Below are positions 41,049-54,277 of a DNA stretch of 64,000 bases, piece after piece. Every line of letters starts with the position of its first letter. Within the stretch, counting starts at the first letter, position 1. Origin of the DNA: Capniomyces stellatus (lineage: Eukaryota; Kickxellomycota; Harpellomycetes; Harpellales; Legeriomycetaceae). The notes beneath the pieces are model-generated. The model made no database searches, had not been told where the DNA came from, and saw only the letters and a program-made list of their open reading frames with translations. The stretch covers positions 1 through 64,000 of the forward strand of contig LUVW01000001.1 in assembly GCA_001661515.1 (NCBI GenBank). The letters run 5' to 3'. The translations under genes and the position numbers were made by a program.

Positions 41049-43124
41049 ATGGATGTAAAAACAGCAGCGAGCGCAAACAGTTCAGTTACAGACGAAGATG
41101 TGGCAAAGCAATTTCATTTGAAGATTGCAAATAGGCCCAACAAAGCAGGAGTGCCAAGAATAGATGTAGTGAAATTCACTTTAGAGGATGGCACAGAGGT
41201 TTGTACGCACGAGAGAGCGATTAAAGATGTTATTGAGCCAATATCCAGAAAACCAGAGGACTCGGAGGTGTTTATAGGCGGAGACATCACCAAACCAAAC
41301 TGCGAGTTTATCAAAGACTTCTTTTTTAGAGAGGGTAGACTAACAGAGGACCAAGCAGCCAACATTTTGAAAGTCGGGATGGACTTGTTGGTTAAGGAGC
41401 CTAATATGCTTGAGGTCGAAACGCCAGTTACAAGTAAGTAGCAAGCGGTTACATAAGTATATAGTGTATACACGGCTTGATTTTACATGAATGGAATGGT
41501 TTGGGTAAGTTAGGGTTTGATGGAGTTAAATACTGATAAATGAATTAAACCAAAACAAATATACGGAAAAAAAAATAGTTTGTGGAGATATTCATGGGCA
41601 GTACTATGATCTGATGAAGTTGTTTGAGGTTGGAGGAGATCCAGCAGAGACAAACTATTTGTTCATGGGAGATTACGTAGACAGAGGGTACTTTTCAATT
41701 GAGGTAAGCGTCAAGGATATAGATACAAGTATGAATAGTGATGAAAGTAGTGATGAAAGTAGTAAACAAAGTAGTAAACAAAATAATAATTGGTGGAATA
41801 AATAGTGCTTTTTGTACTTGCTGAGTTTGAAAATCCGACACAACAGTACATTCCATATGTTGAGAGGGAACCATGAGTGTATGCACTTGACAGACTACTT
41901 TACTTTTAAGCAGGAGTGTGTGTTTAAGTACAGCAAGAAGATATACAAGCTGAGTCTGGATGCGTTTAATAGCCTTCCGCTTGCGGGGTTGGTTAGCAAT
42001 CAGTTTTTGTGTATCCACGGAGGGTTGAGTCCCGATTTGGTTACGCTTGAAGACTTTAAAAAGGTAATTATAAAGATGTTGATTTATGAGAGACGGGGGT
42101 TTGGAGAGGGGGTTGTGAGGGAGACTAACCAAGAATGTGAAATGGACATGTACATGTACAAACATAGATTGATAGGTTTGTGGAGCCACCTACAAATGGG
42201 CTAATGTGCGATTTGTTGTGGTCAGATCCTGTTGAGGACTTTGGGCACGAAAAGGTGTTGACGCCGTTTATCAACAACAACGCAAGAGGGTGTTCGTATT
42301 TTTACAACTACCACGCAACAACAGAGTTTCTTGATAGAAACGGACTGCTATCGATAGTGCGTGCACATGAGGCTCAAGACAATGGGTACAGAATGTACCG
42401 CAAGTCAAAAAAGACAGGATTCCCAGCAGTAATCACCATGTTCAGTGCACCAAACTACCTGGATGTGTACAACAACAAGGCGGCGATTTTGAAGTATGGG
42501 AACAACGTGATGAACATTAGACAGTTCAACATGTCGCCACACCCCTACTGGCTGCCAAACTTTATGGATGTGTTTACCTGGTCCTTGCCATTTGTAGGCG
42601 AGAAAGTCACCGACATGCTGATTGCTATCCTGAACATCTGCTCTAAAGACGAGCTTGACGAGGACAACGATTTGGACGACGAATTGTCAAAGGTACTATC
42701 CAACGTTCCCTCATCAACTGCCGACTCGCCAACTCCCAGCAAGTCCAAGTCAAGCTCGTTTAAAAAGAACAAGGTTCACTACGAAAGAAAACCCAAGAAA
42801 AACGTCGAGGAAATGACCGAGGTCGAGCTGTTCAGGGAAACTTTCCGCAGCAAAATTATCGCTATTGGCAAAATCGCAAAGATCTTCCGTATCTTGCGTG
42901 AAGAAAGCGAAACTATCAGCGAACTCAAGGGCCTCATGGGCGTCAAAAAGCTTCCTGTTGGACAGCTGGCCTCTGGTGCCTTTGGCCTGCGTAAAGCGAT
43001 CAACTCTTTTGAAGAGGCTCGCCAATACGACAAGGAAAATGAGATGTTGCCTCCTGTCAGACGCAAACCTTCATACGAAGAACACGTAGCTGATGTTATC
43101 AAACGGGCCGAAGAATCCGAGTAA
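41049..43124 (+). CDS. CNA1: Calcineurin catalytic subunit A (PP2B phosphatase)
   Basis: Exons 41049-41433, 41579-41703, 41806-42063 and 42168-43124 give 574 residues in phase. This Ca2+/calmodulin-activated Ser/Thr phosphatase dephosphorylates Crz1/NFAT-type factors. Metallophosphatase motifs are GDIHG (131-135), GDYVDRG (159-165) and GNHE (191-194), then [13 protein letters not shown] and [13 protein letters not shown]2B-specific stretches [20 protein letters not shown] and the calcineurin-B binding helix follow. C-terminal to these are a Ser-rich linker, a calmodulin-binding basic helix ([18 protein letters not shown]) and the autoinhibitory segment. The N-terminal ~60 residues are longer than in animals. 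The regulatory B subunit is not in this window. Confidence 0.96.
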
Positions 43125-43573
43125 ATGGACTCTCCACTCACCCTTCTACTTTTGCTTTCACCACTTTCTTCCTCCGTCTACTAAAAAATAGCCTTTCTTT
43201 TTCTTTTTTCTTTTTCAATTCTACTTTGCTTCTATTCGTTTCTCTTTTTAATACTATGTAGATTTTACTCTGTTTTACTATCTATTTCCTGGCTATTATC
43301 TGCCAAATATATACAAAAAAAACGCTATAATATTGTTTAATATTGTATTTCATGTTGTGTGGATTCTGTTTGCCAATAAATCACATTAAATAAACAAAGT
43401 TTATTAAAAAAATAATAAACTGGCGAAAGAAAGAAAGAAATAATTTGAACGTGGCATAGAGTGTCCCCAATCGGTTTAGTGTAAATAAAAACAAACAAAC
43501 AAAACATCGGTTTGTCTAGTTATCCCCAATCTTGTAGATATATCTACCAATAGCCCCAGTCCTACTCTTTAAT
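43125..43573. other. Convergent 3' region of calcineurin A and TMA7
   Basis: Pyrimidine-rich then AT-rich sequence holding both 3' UTRs, with AATAAA-like signals near 43375-43390. No gene seen. Confidence 0.6.
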
Positions 43574-44123
<550 letters not shown>

Positions 44124-44376
44124 TTTTTCGAATTTAATTTAGCGTTTGTTTAAATTTCGATCGATAAAAGATAAAAACAACTTTTACAACGTACTTTAAA
44201 AATGTATAATTAAAGTTTTTTTTTTTCCTCATTCACATAATTAACTCAAAATTAAATGCCAAAAAAAATAAAAAGCGTATATTATTATATTTACTGTTAT
44301 TCCAAATTATCCAATAAACTATCAAGGTGGAAAATTTTTTTTCTTATGCTTTAATCTAGAGTTTTGCCATTTTTGC

Positions 44377-44712
44377 TTAATTTTGAACTGAACCAATTGC
44401 CCACAACATCAACCAATTGGAGTTGATATTAAATGATACCAAAATCGCACTAAACATCCCATGTACCACTAAAAGAACAAAGACTATGTGGCTATCAGCA
44501 CCGCATTGTGAGTAGAACAGAACAACCAAAAACAGCCATAACACTTCATCCCCGACTTTAAATGCATAAACTAACCTCATGTTTACCAAAGCAAACAGTG
44601 TATGGCTGCAGTATACACCTGAGGATACTTCACCGCCTCACGTAGCAAGGTGTACATCACAAAGTCCTTTGTGTGCGTAAAAATAAGACTACCTTTCAAC
44701 CAAAGCTTGGAG
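44377..44712 (-). CDS. C-terminal exons of a possible ARV1-type ER lipid-homeostasis protein
   Basis: Last exon 44491-44377 (acceptor GCTGATAG, stop TAA) joins in phase to an exon ending at 44587 (donor GTAAAC) whose 5' limit lies by about 44712. The joined peptide, with two hydrophobic helices and FSAILVSFNINSNWLMLWAIG near its end, resembles the ARV1 C-terminus (FxAIxVxxNIN...). ARV1 affects sterol and GPI-lipid handling in the ER. The diagnostic N-terminal zinc ribbon was not found upstream; open stretches at 44830-45240 on the minus strand may hold further exons. Family assignment is tentative. Confidence 0.4.
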
Positions 44713-45304
44713 TTGGGTGTATCCAACGCAATTCAGCAATTAAAATCAGCTAAAAACATGCCCAATACTGGCTATGGACAGGCTGTGTGCTAGCTTTGTT
44801 CCCAATACGCATTACTGAGTGCAGTATACCATTACTTCCGAGTAACTGCAAAGATTGCAACTGCCAGGTCGCGCCTTTGGCTTCACGTTGGGACGTGTGA
44901 CATAACCCATCATCAGGTGCATTACTTTTGCAATCTATGTATTCCCAAAAGCAGTGTTATTAAGTGATCTTTATAATGCAATCCCAGCTGTCATTAGACT
45001 CTCGGCTTAGATTTTTAAAAAGTAGGATATTAAGACCAGTTTATTTGTATTTGAACGCAAACATAAAATCACACAATCACTATAAATCAAGGTGGTGTCA
45101 ATCTAAGCACCAAATCAAAGTAAAAATAGGCAATGGTGGTTGTTTAGATGCTCTAAAACGCCAGCAAGCAAAACAACGAGCACACAATAGAAGCTATTGT
45201 CGGTTAAATCACCTTTGCATAAACCACACTTTTAATTGATTTATTGGCTGAGTTTAACTATTTGCTTTCTCACAAACACAGCTGGACCGTGATTTAGTTT
45301 AATT
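44713..45304. other. Probable upstream exons or flank of the ARV1-like gene, unresolved
   Basis: The minus strand has several open stretches with hydrophobic character (for example about 44960-45040 and 45130-45210) and one with paired cysteines near 44870-44930, but I could not find a phase-consistent chain. The 91-codon plus frame at 44964-45239 is antisense to these and not called. Confidence 0.3.
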
Positions 45305-47510
45305 TTATTTGGACACTGCTTGGCTGTCCTTTTCTACTATCCACTTGACTGCCTCAAGCACATCGTCGGCTGTATGACTCGGCGTTTGCTCTGGGTGGCT
45401 CAGCTCATACGCGTCGCTGTAAACACCCGTACGCACCAAAACCGAGCTCCACCCGTTTTTGTTAGCACCAGCAATGTCGGATAGAGGGTTGTCGCCGATT
45501 GCTAAGGATGTTTACACAAAACCAGCATAAAATAGTATTAAGTATGAATGTACACACATATTTATTTATTTTTGAAATTTCACTTTAGCTCGTATCAGGA
45601 TGCTCAGCTTTGGATAAATCTTAGAGCTAATTTACCGTATACTCTAGGCTTCAAAAGTTTACTGCTAGACTCGACACATGAGCCACCTTCAGATATGTAA
45701 AGCTTTTTCTTCCAGGCGTCTAACAAGGACTCTGCATACTCGTATTGCACTTTGTGAGGTTTCCCAAAAACCGAGTATTTTAGCTCGCTCCCTGTACTTT
45801 TCTGATTCACCCATAGCCACGCAAAACAAGCCCACCACGTAAATATAAAGAAATATAATATCAACAAAATCAATAAATATTAGAAAAAGTAATACCAAAA
45901 AAACCTTTATAAACAAAGATTAGGAAAAGAAACACAAGATTAAAATCAAAGTCAGAAAAAACCTCAGTGGCTAGTTGCCTACCTTCCACAATGCCTTCAA
46001 GCATTCGTGAAACGCACCTTGTGCGAATCTGGGGTGCATAAGCTCATTGCTAAATAGCTATACAATTATGACCATTCACACCAATAAATAAGTTAATAAT
46101 TGAGGCTTATCAAAGTTTGTTAAAGTTGACAAAGCAGTAACCGCTAATGCCAAGTTGTATGTATTGTAACTCGAGTATATCTTGGTATAACCTAAAAATT
46201 AATTTCACCCTTCTCCTCACTTACAAAGTCCTGGTTTGAAACCCACAACGGAACGCTTTGAGACCCTGATTCGCAGAACTTGCTCACCAATCGCCCATCT
46301 TTACATCGTAAAACATCCATTACGATCTGTAAATCTCGCCCATCTACAATTTCAACGCGGTGCAAAGTCGGTTGAGAAATACCCCATGCACATATTCATA
46401 ATTTCGTAGTTTCCAATTATACTTGACATAGCTTACAATCATAAGTGTCATGGAACATTAGTACTGCAGAAAAGTTTTCATTGTGGAAGTCTATGGCTGG
46501 GTCCTCCTAGTTGAATTTCATTGTTTAACGGTAGAATATTACACCGTGTCTTGTCCATCCCAAGTCTATTTATATTTCAGAGCTGCTCTCCAATTCGGAT
46601 CAAACAAAGTCAACTCGTGAATTGACCAATAAACAAAAGTCAATAAACAGCCTCTCCCCCTCCCTCTCCCTCTCCTCTTCCCCCAAAAAAAAACACTTAC
46701 GGTGAAAAATTCGCTATCCGGTGGCTGTGAAAATGGCCATGCCGCAGGTGCCCACTTTTGTATCTCTAACGGTGTCACCACATGCTTAAACCCGTACGAC
46801 CGTGCGATATCTGCACACTTATGACCTATGCCTCCAACCACAAGCACTTTTTTGTCCTTTAGCTCTGTAACTAGCTGTCTCATGGGCGAGTGTGATAAAA
46901 CAATTTGGTCGGAGCTTATCTAAAACGAGTTACATAACAATATCGTGTTTACCACCTCAATTTATTGTTTAATTAACACGGACTTTATGTAGAATAAGCA
47001 AAATACTAGAAATAATGCTAAATACAATATGTTCTTACGTGCACACCGAGCCCAGTCGAGAGCTCATGAGCCTTCTCTTCCTCTGAAATCCCTCCGCTAT
47101 TGGTCATAAAAATGTAAGGGACTTTTTTTCCAAGTGGATTTTCGCCCTCCAAGTATCGCATTGCTTTTTTCCCCTGCTCGAGCACCATTTTCCCCTATTT
47201 TAAATCGTTTATTTGTAGCGTTTTTGTTGGTAACTTCTTCTATATTCTTTTCTTTATTCTTTTATTGAGTAGGTAAGAGATATTTCGAATATTTTCCCAT
47301 TGCTAGAATAGCAAAATTGAATTGAATTATTGCTCAACAAACCTTAACTAAAACACCGTCAATATCAAAAACTATCGACGAATCTAATATATCCGCATTT
47401 CTTCTAAACTGGCTAGTGCTGATGGTCTTGTTGTACACGCCAATCGATGCTTTCTTGAAAAGCTGGCTGACACTGCTCGGCAAGTTGGTTAGTCTAGGAG
47501 CTCTTAACAT
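45305..47510 (-). CDS. HDHD5: HAD-superfamily hydrolase, HDHD5/CECR5 (yeast YKR070W) type
   Basis: Eight exons in phase: 47510-47343, 47194-47039, 46919-46701, 46506-46437, 46343-46225, 46057-45983, 45801-45636 and 45501-45305 (389 residues). HAD motif I is FDIDGVLV (Asp49/Asp51), motif II is the TNSGG stretch in exon 2, and motif IV is GDNPLSDIAGAN (327 onward). LKYSVFGKPHKVQYEYAE and GQGAF-like sequence (FAQGAFHECL) are family-specific. The first ~38 residues are basic, Ser-rich and lack acids, a likely mitochondrial targeting sequence. The substrate is not established for this family. Donor 1 is GTTTGT; the other donors are mostly GTAAGN. Confidence 0.93.
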
Positions 47511-48357
47511 TTTCTTTCTTTCTTTCTTTTCTTTTCTTTTAAAAGCTTCTATTGCAATTTCAGCCAATATAGAATAGGGTCGTCTACTTGAACTGTTCTA
47601 CTTTTTCTTTTTCGGCAAGTTTGATACTGATTAGCTTTCTATTTAGCCTTTTCACGGATAAACCAAACTTTAAGGATTCTCAAATTTCGCAGAATATGTC
47701 GAGTTTAGAGTGTTGCTTTATGAAACACTTTTTGGTTTATAATAATTACGTTTCTTATTTGTCGGTGCACTCGACTTTGTAAGAAAAAGAAGAAAAAAAG
47801 GGACACGTTGATCAGATCGATCAGTCCAATAGAAACGATCTCGAATTGCTATCATTTTTTTTCATGGTGACAAACCCGTTACTTTGCCTTTGTATTTGTA
47901 ATATTCGATAACTACTTCAATCGACCCGATTACTAAAACGGAAAGGCATTAGTATATCACCCCCCCCCCTATGATCCAAAGCCATCAATGCATGTTTATC
48001 TGAGGCAAGACGAGAGGGAATAAGATATTAATTAATGTCATTATTGAGACTATTAGTATTGCAAATCTTATATAGCAAGATGTTGGGTAGGAAAACATTT
48101 ACCTGTGCCAACCCGCAGTTATTACCAATACCATTAAAGTGATTTCGACATTTTCGTCAATTTCGCCAATAAAAAAAAAACCACTGAAATTAAAATTTAC
48201 CATTTACTTTGGAGTTGGTAAGTCTGTGTTTTTTTTTGTTACGATTTAACCTTCTGAAACTGAACACATCATATAAACCTTTATATCTTATTCAAATCTA
48301 CAGCCAGCTTTTTAAATTTGCTACTAGAGTATTTATAACGGAAATAAAGTGGTTAAA
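47511..48357. other. Divergent intergenic region between HDHD5 and NUDT1 genes
   Basis: Holds both promoters. TTTC/CTTT-rich just above 47510 and a C10 run at 47960-47969. A 64-codon plus frame at 47588-47782 has no domain. No exon or RNA gene supported. Confidence 0.55.
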
Positions 48358-48942
48358 ATGAACATCAAAAGCCTGAATGACGAGTTTCTTGCAGGTTTGA
48401 TTGAAAAAATCGAAAGTAAAGACTCTGACTATTCGATTAAGCCAGCGACGATTGTGTTTGTGTTTGACAGGGAAAAGAAAAACATCCTGTTGGGATATAA
48501 AAAGCGCGGCTTTGGAGTGAATTTATGGAATGGCTTTGGTGGGAAGATAGAGGCTGAGGAATCTGATTATGAAGGTGCTTGTCGCGAGCTATTGGAAGAA
48601 TCTGAATTAACTGCAACCAGTCTAAATAAAAGCGGGGTTATTTATTTCAAGTTTGAGAACAACCCTGTTGTACTGTCAGCGCATGTATTCTGGACGTGCG
48701 AATACACTGGTGAGCCAACTGAAACAGACGAAATGAGGCCCCAATGGTTTTCTCTGGATAGCATCCCGTTTGAGAATATGTGGTCTGACGACAAGTATTG
48801 GTTTGACTATTTATTGAGAGAAAAGCTGTTTGTGGCATCATTTTCTTTCAAGTCTGACTTGAAAACGATGTCCAATATTTGTATAAACGATATTACAAAG
48901 GAAGAGCTTTCCTCTATTCCAGTTTTCCATTCCAGCAAGTGA
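48358..48942 (+). CDS. NUDT1: NUDT1/MTH1-like oxidised-purine nucleotide hydrolase
   Basis: Single exon, 194 residues from ATG 48358 (a GTG three codons earlier only extends the frame). MTH1 hydrolyses 8-oxo-dGTP and 2-OH-dATP, cleansing the nucleotide pool. Substrate-pocket sequence KKRGFGVNLWNGFGGK (48-63) and DEMRPQWFSLDSIPF plus MWSDDKYWF match MTH1 closely. The Nudix box spans 62-84 (GKIEAEE ... RELLEESEL), with all catalytic Glu present. Unusually, the near-invariant Gly of the box is Glu83 (GAA). N-terminal ~28 residues and C-terminal ~35 residues extend beyond the human enzyme. No targeting signal evident. Confidence 0.93.
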   Translation: MNIKSLNDEFLAGLIEKIESKDSDYSIKPATIVFVFDREKKNILLGYKKRGFGVNLWNGFGGKIEAEESDYEGACRELLEESELTATSLNKSGVIYFKFENNPVVLSAHVFWTCEYTGEPTETDEMRPQWFSLDSIPFENMWSDDKYWFDYLLREKLFVASFSFKSDLKTMSNICINDITKEELSSIPVFHSSK

Positions 48943-49581
48943 TTCTCCAATTGGGTATACCATGTTTAGACAGTCTTTTTGTGTGTGTGTTTTTTTTCCA
49001 GCGTAGAGGCATAGATTCCTTTTCAATATTGGCTTAGCGTTATTAATGTGTTGCAATGCACTGAAAGTCAGACTATGATTGATAATATTTCTATGCTGCT
49101 TTTCTTACAAATCCGACTGAATGACAAGCGTTTAATATATTTTTAATCAATATTTTTTCATTGCAAGACTAATGTTTAATTTTGCCAAGAAAATCGACAT
49201 ATTTAACCGTCAAGCATTTTCACATTTCAAAAAAAAAAATGCTAATTGTATTAGCTAAATGTTCATTGACTTTTTTTTTTCTAATTTCAAAACTTAATCA
49301 ATTCTTATATAAGCAGTTTCAAGGCCTTGGATTTAAGTTGTGCTTTCAGTCAACTACAACAACGCTAAAACTCTTTAAACGTAAACCAGCTAATACATAT
49401 CGTTTGCACAATCTTTTTGAGCTTTTTATAACAGACATTTCTTTGAAACCTCGAGTTTTGTTTTTTTTACTATTTAAAAAAAAGAGTAAGATACGGTTTG
49501 AATTGCATCCTTTGCTGGGCTGGAATTTGAATAAAATTTAATAAAAATAAAAATATTGGCAATAAACAGGAAAAATAAGAC
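48943..49581. other. Intergenic between NUDT1 and ABHD genes
   Basis: A 119-codon plus frame (49182-49541) begins at TTG, is Lys/Phe/Leu-rich and shows no motif, so it is rejected as chance in AT-rich DNA. No other content recognised. Confidence 0.55.
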
Positions 49582-51197
49582 ATGTTCTTTTCATTTTTTG
49601 GACAAACCATGGAAGAGAAGGCATTAATGGCCGAAAAGAATATACTTGTGCATTCGAATTTGCCATTCATAATTGAAGATGGTCAAAACGACTCGGATAC
49701 AGAATCAGGCAAGGACATTAACGTTGAATCAAAGGTCTACAAAGTAAATTACATAGAGATAGGAGAGGGGGAGCTCATAAACACGTTGTGCATAGAGAAC
49801 GTCAAACTCGCTAATGACGATGGCAGCGAGTTAAAGCCGTATAAAAACCTTGTTATTACTCATGGCTACGGAAACGGACTGGGTTTTTATTTTAAGAATT
49901 ATGAAGAGTTAAGCATACTCCCGAACACAAATGTTTACTCTATTGATTGGCTGGGTATGGGCCGAAGCTCGCGACCAAAATTTGACTTGCATAAACACAG
50001 CCACGATGAATCGGTTGATAAGGTAAACCCCCCCAGCTATGATTGGCAGCTATCCAGAAATGTTTATGGGTGTATATGCGTGTTTGTATTTTTGCAGGCT
50101 AATAACACTTGAAATGGTTATGGTGACCTGTAGATTGAAGAATACTTTGTGAGCATGCTGGAAAAATGGAGGATAAAGATGGACTTGGATAAAATGATAT
50201 TGCTAGGCCACAGCTTTGGTGGCTATATGTCATCTTTGTACGCCTTAAAATACCCAGAAAGGGTAGAAAAGTTGGTTTTAGAGTCACCAGGTAACTCTCC
50301 TCATGAAATTGACTCGACTGTAACTTAAACATTGAGTCATAATTCTTTGTTGTTTTAGAATCAAAACATAATGGCAATTCACTACCACTACTACCTCTAC
50401 CAAATACATTGCTTATTTTGCCTCTACTAAATATTTTGCTTACACTGCTTCTACCAAATACACTGTCTGTATTATCTATACTGCTACCAATACTACAATA
50501 AAATTATGGTGGCTAAACTCTCTATATGATGTGTGTAGTTGGGCTTCCAGAAACTCCGAGTTATTTTGAAGAGTATTACAAGACAAGAACGGCGCCTAAA
50601 TCAGAGTTGGATGAAGAAAAGTTTTTAAAGAGCCAGGACAAAGCAACAGCAGAAGATATTTATAACAGCAACGCAAATGACTCTGATTCAATAGATGAAT
50701 ACGAAAAGCTAAAGTACCAAAGATTTGTGGCATTGTCCAATAAACACTACATTCTGCTGCCTTTTGCCTTGAAGCTTTGGGATATGAACTACTCTCCTCA
50801 ATGGGTGTTAAGAAAAACAGGGTTCCTTGGACCCAAACTAGTAAATAAGTATGTTAGCAAGTTTTCGAACTTGAGTGAAAAGGAGCGGGTTGATTTGGCA
50901 GAGTACATGTACGGTGTTTCGATGCTTCCAGGAAGCAGCGAATATGCCATCTGCCCTCTTTTGAAGTTTGGTGCGTTTGCTAGAAAGCCCTTAATAAATC
51001 GACTTCCTGGCTTAAAAGTCCCAACCATTTTTATGTATGGTGAAAATGACTGGATGGATAAAAAATCGGGGCAAGACGTGTGTGGATTGATGGATGTTCC
51101 TACCGAACTTATTGTTATAAAAGGCGCTGGCCACAATATGCATCTGGACAACCCCAAGGAATTCAACGATGCAGTAAAGAAAATACTGGACTTCTAA
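49582..51197 (+). CDS. Alpha/beta hydrolase of the ABHD4/ABHD5 (CGI-58/CLD1) family
   Basis: Exons 49582-50022, 50134-50290 and 50539-51197 give 418 residues in phase. The family includes phospholipases/N-acylphospholipid lipases (ABHD4, yeast CLD1) and the lipase co-activator ABHD5. The fold start [28 protein letters not shown], the nucleophile elbow GHSFGG (Ser174) and the terminal [11 protein letters not shown] are present. His398 is the likely catalytic His, and H398-x4-D403 matches the HX4D acyltransferase-like motif of this clade. Because Ser174 is retained, an active hydrolase of the ABHD4/CLD1 kind is more likely than a CGI-58 pseudoenzyme. An acidic linker (residues ~230-255) lies in the lid region. 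Location (lipid droplet or mitochondrion) cannot be told. Confidence 0.9.
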
Positions 51198-52089
51198 GGC
51201 ATTTTTGACCCTGAATTACCGGTCCCAAGCTATCAATTTCGGGTTTGTTGGCCTTTGGACTGTCGATTTTTGACCATTGATGCCACTTTGGTTTTATTTC
51301 ACGCTACAGTGGATACGCAGCTATTTATGGCTCTTCGCCTAGCATTGCGGTGGTTACGACATCGTGTTGCTTTCCTTTGTTTTATATTGTTGATATTTAC
51401 GGTCACTTGTTTTATTTTAATTTGAATTGCTCTCTCATTCCTCGCAAGTATAAGTCGGTTAAATGGCATATTATTTCTGTAAAACACATTGATACAACCG
51501 AATATAGTGGAACATCTTCCTTAAACCCATATCTGTATATGTAAAGTGTGTAGAACTTGTACGTATAATAAACTGTACTGGTCAATCAATTAATTCATTA
51601 CAAACTCTTTTTGATTAATAATTGCACAAACAAAGCTACAGAGATCCTAGCCAAAATAACCAAGTCTGGTGTTTGTTGCAACAAATTCAATATGTTTACT
51701 ATTTGGGCTAAAACAGGCAAATCATTTTACTCGGTTGTCGGTAATTTAAATTATTATGCACCAACTAGTTAGTATTTACTAGATTCCTACAATTTCGAGT
51801 TTTTTTTTTCATACACAGTTCAAACTTTATTTTACCGTATATTGTTGAAACAACAAAACTATAAAAAAAAAAGTCACGCATGAAATTGGTTGCAATAAAA
51901 TAAAAACTTATATTTATCCTTTTTTTTTTACTTGGAAAAATAAAAGACTTGTGTTTCTGGCTACTGCCATAACTAGCTATATACTGAAAAAAGAGAAACT
52001 TTTGCGAAATTTGCAGTTTTGTGTTTGTGCCAGAACTTACACACTTTATCTTTTCAGGAATTGTGTATTGCAAACCACCTCCTTCGAAA
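51198..52089. other. Intergenic between ABHD and PEX16 genes
   Basis: AT-rich with no supported exon. Minus-strand low-complexity frames at 51299-51487 and 51765-52073 are not called. Confidence 0.55.
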
Positions 52090-54277
52090 ATGCTGTCTGC
52101 TTATGAGAAGTTTCTAATCAAAAATGTTTCGTATGTACACTCGATTGAAAACGGGCTGCAGACCTTGTCCAACATTCTTCCAGGTTAGAATGCATTCAAC
52201 TGTATAGCTCAACACCATTTAAGCTCTGAATTTGCTTTTTTATTCTTTCTTCATTTATCTGTTTATTGAATCAAAATATAAATGCAAATAATGGAATAAT
52301 TGGCGTAAAAGGTCAACACTCAATATCTAAATCATACTGTTAATTTCCGGTGCTTAAATGAATGTCAGAGAGAAATAAATTCAAGCTGAGATATTCAAAG
52401 TACTGATGGCAAGCTATTTTGTTGGATGTTAGGTCGATTCGAAGAGGCCGAGATAATTTCTGAAGCTTGTAAGTTTTGGGTTTTGTACCTTACTGAATAT
52501 TCCAATTTCCAGAGTTGTTGGTTGGGTTTTGATCCTCTCCCGATTCTCTTTTGTTTTTTAAAAAACCCCAAATACGGCTGTGGCTTAGCTTTACTAACTA
52601 TTAAAGACATAAGCGGTTTCAAATACCCGGCTTGCGTGATTAACTGTATCTATCGTTATATTGTGTCTTAATGTTTAGTTGCTAGTGTGCTAAAGCTTTT
52701 GGAGTTGTACCACGACAGCATTCTAATGAGTGCTGCCAAAAACAACAAGCTGTATGGAAAAAACGGAAAACACTACAACGTCAAGCCTAGCGACAAAACA
52801 CAATACTATGAATTTTTTACAAACAACAAAACGATGTATGCTGTGATTGCGGCTATGCTTACAAGCACGCAGATCAGCGAGCAGCTAATCGAGATGCTGG
52901 TTGAGAAAAAGCTAGGCGTGGACTCCAAATGGAATGCAGTAGCAGTAATAGAATTCTTCAAGTAACCGAGTCCAACTATTTATAGATGTAGAATAAGCCC
53001 AGTGTTGAGTACATGTTTTGACCAACTCTGTGTTTGAAATTAATATAGAGCGATGTGTCGAACTACACTATTTGTACTGTCAGGAAACCGACTCGTTGCA
53101 CACTCGGTTTCTCCAAACAGAATGATTGAGCCTGAAAATCTAGGAGAACCAGCGTTTGTTCCATACACGCGTGACTTCTCAAATGTCTGGATTGGAAAGC
53201 TGAACGAGCCTATTGTCGAGGAGTCTGATATGAGCATCACATCATACTTTAATCAAACCAACTTGATTGAGCTAATTAATGCAAAGAGAAAATTCATTCC
53301 AAAATCCACGCCAAAATCGTCACAGAAAACCAGTGCAAAAACGAATGCAAAAACGAATACAAAACCCAATGAAAAGCTCAATATTAAACTTAAACCACAG
53401 CCAAACTCCAAACCTAAAAGCACAAAGCCCATCTTGAAGCTGCCCAATCTGTTTAATCCTTTAAACACATTAGGGAGGCTGGGTGAGATGATTTTTATCT
53501 TCCGGCCATTGGTTTATGTTTTAATGATGAAAAAATCCAATAAAGAGAGCTGGGCTCCTTGGCTGGTGTCTTTAACTCTTGAGCTGGTCAGCCAGCGCTT
53601 GGTTTTGCTGGACCTATTCCTAAACAAAAACCACCTACGCAGCGTTTTGAATTTCAATGAATCATCTTTGATTTCGACTTTAAGCAAGGCTAAACCTGTA
53701 ATACGATCCCACTACAAAAAGAGTCTGGAAAACGAAGAGCTGAGCAGGCGAACTACACTCTTTATATATTATCTTGTTCGGTCGCCATTCTTTGACAAGT
53801 TTATTGTGTAAGTAAAAACCACTTCTTGATTTCGTTTTTATTATTATTGGAATTCCATTTTCTGATTTCTATCCTCTGCATTACCAACTTTTTTTAAAAA
53901 AAGATTGTCTTTAATTCCTTACAAGTATCCACACATAAAATTAAAGTGTATGCTAAAGTATAATTGCATACAACCTCGCACAAATAGGAGCTATCTTGAG
54001 AAATTTGCAAGCTGGACCTCCGATAAACCAGTTCTTAACTTGTTTGGATCCTTGCTTGACGACTATATTCCTCTTTGGAGACAGTACTACTACTACAGTA
54101 AGCCTTTTTTTTTTACCGACGAAATTGACAATGTATTTTTACCTGGAGAGTTATAATCACTTTTACCTTTGCCCAATTCCTTTGCCCAATGCCTTTTCTC
54201 AATTCTTTTTCCAAGTAACTTTGGCTTAAACTTAACTTTTTACCTGCCTACCCACCTAATTAGCCTCCTCGCCTTAA
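52090..54277 (+). CDS. PEX16: Peroxin 16 (peroxisome membrane biogenesis)
   Basis: Exons 52090-52183, 52433-52468, 52679-52961, 53049-53807, 53904-54097 and a 14-nt last exon 54264-54277 give 459 residues in phase. PEX16 is an integral membrane protein that recruits PEX3 and membrane cargo to ER and peroxisomes. Family blocks are YEKFLIKNVS, LPGRFEEAEIISEA, LLELYHDSIL, RPLVYVLMMKKSNKESWAPW, ELSRRTTLFIYYLVRSPFFD and, at the end, LLDDYIPLWRQYYYY. A Lys/Pro/Ser-rich insert (about 225-265) is unusual. The last junction is uncertain: splicing gives the family-like ending YYYYTSSP, while reading on from 54097 gives a 19-residue tail ending at 54156. Confidence 0.92.

Noticed and set aside
49182..49541. 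119-codon plus frame before the ABHD gene
   Set aside because: Begins at TTG, is biased to Lys/Phe/Leu by base composition and has no recognisable domain; likely a chance frame.
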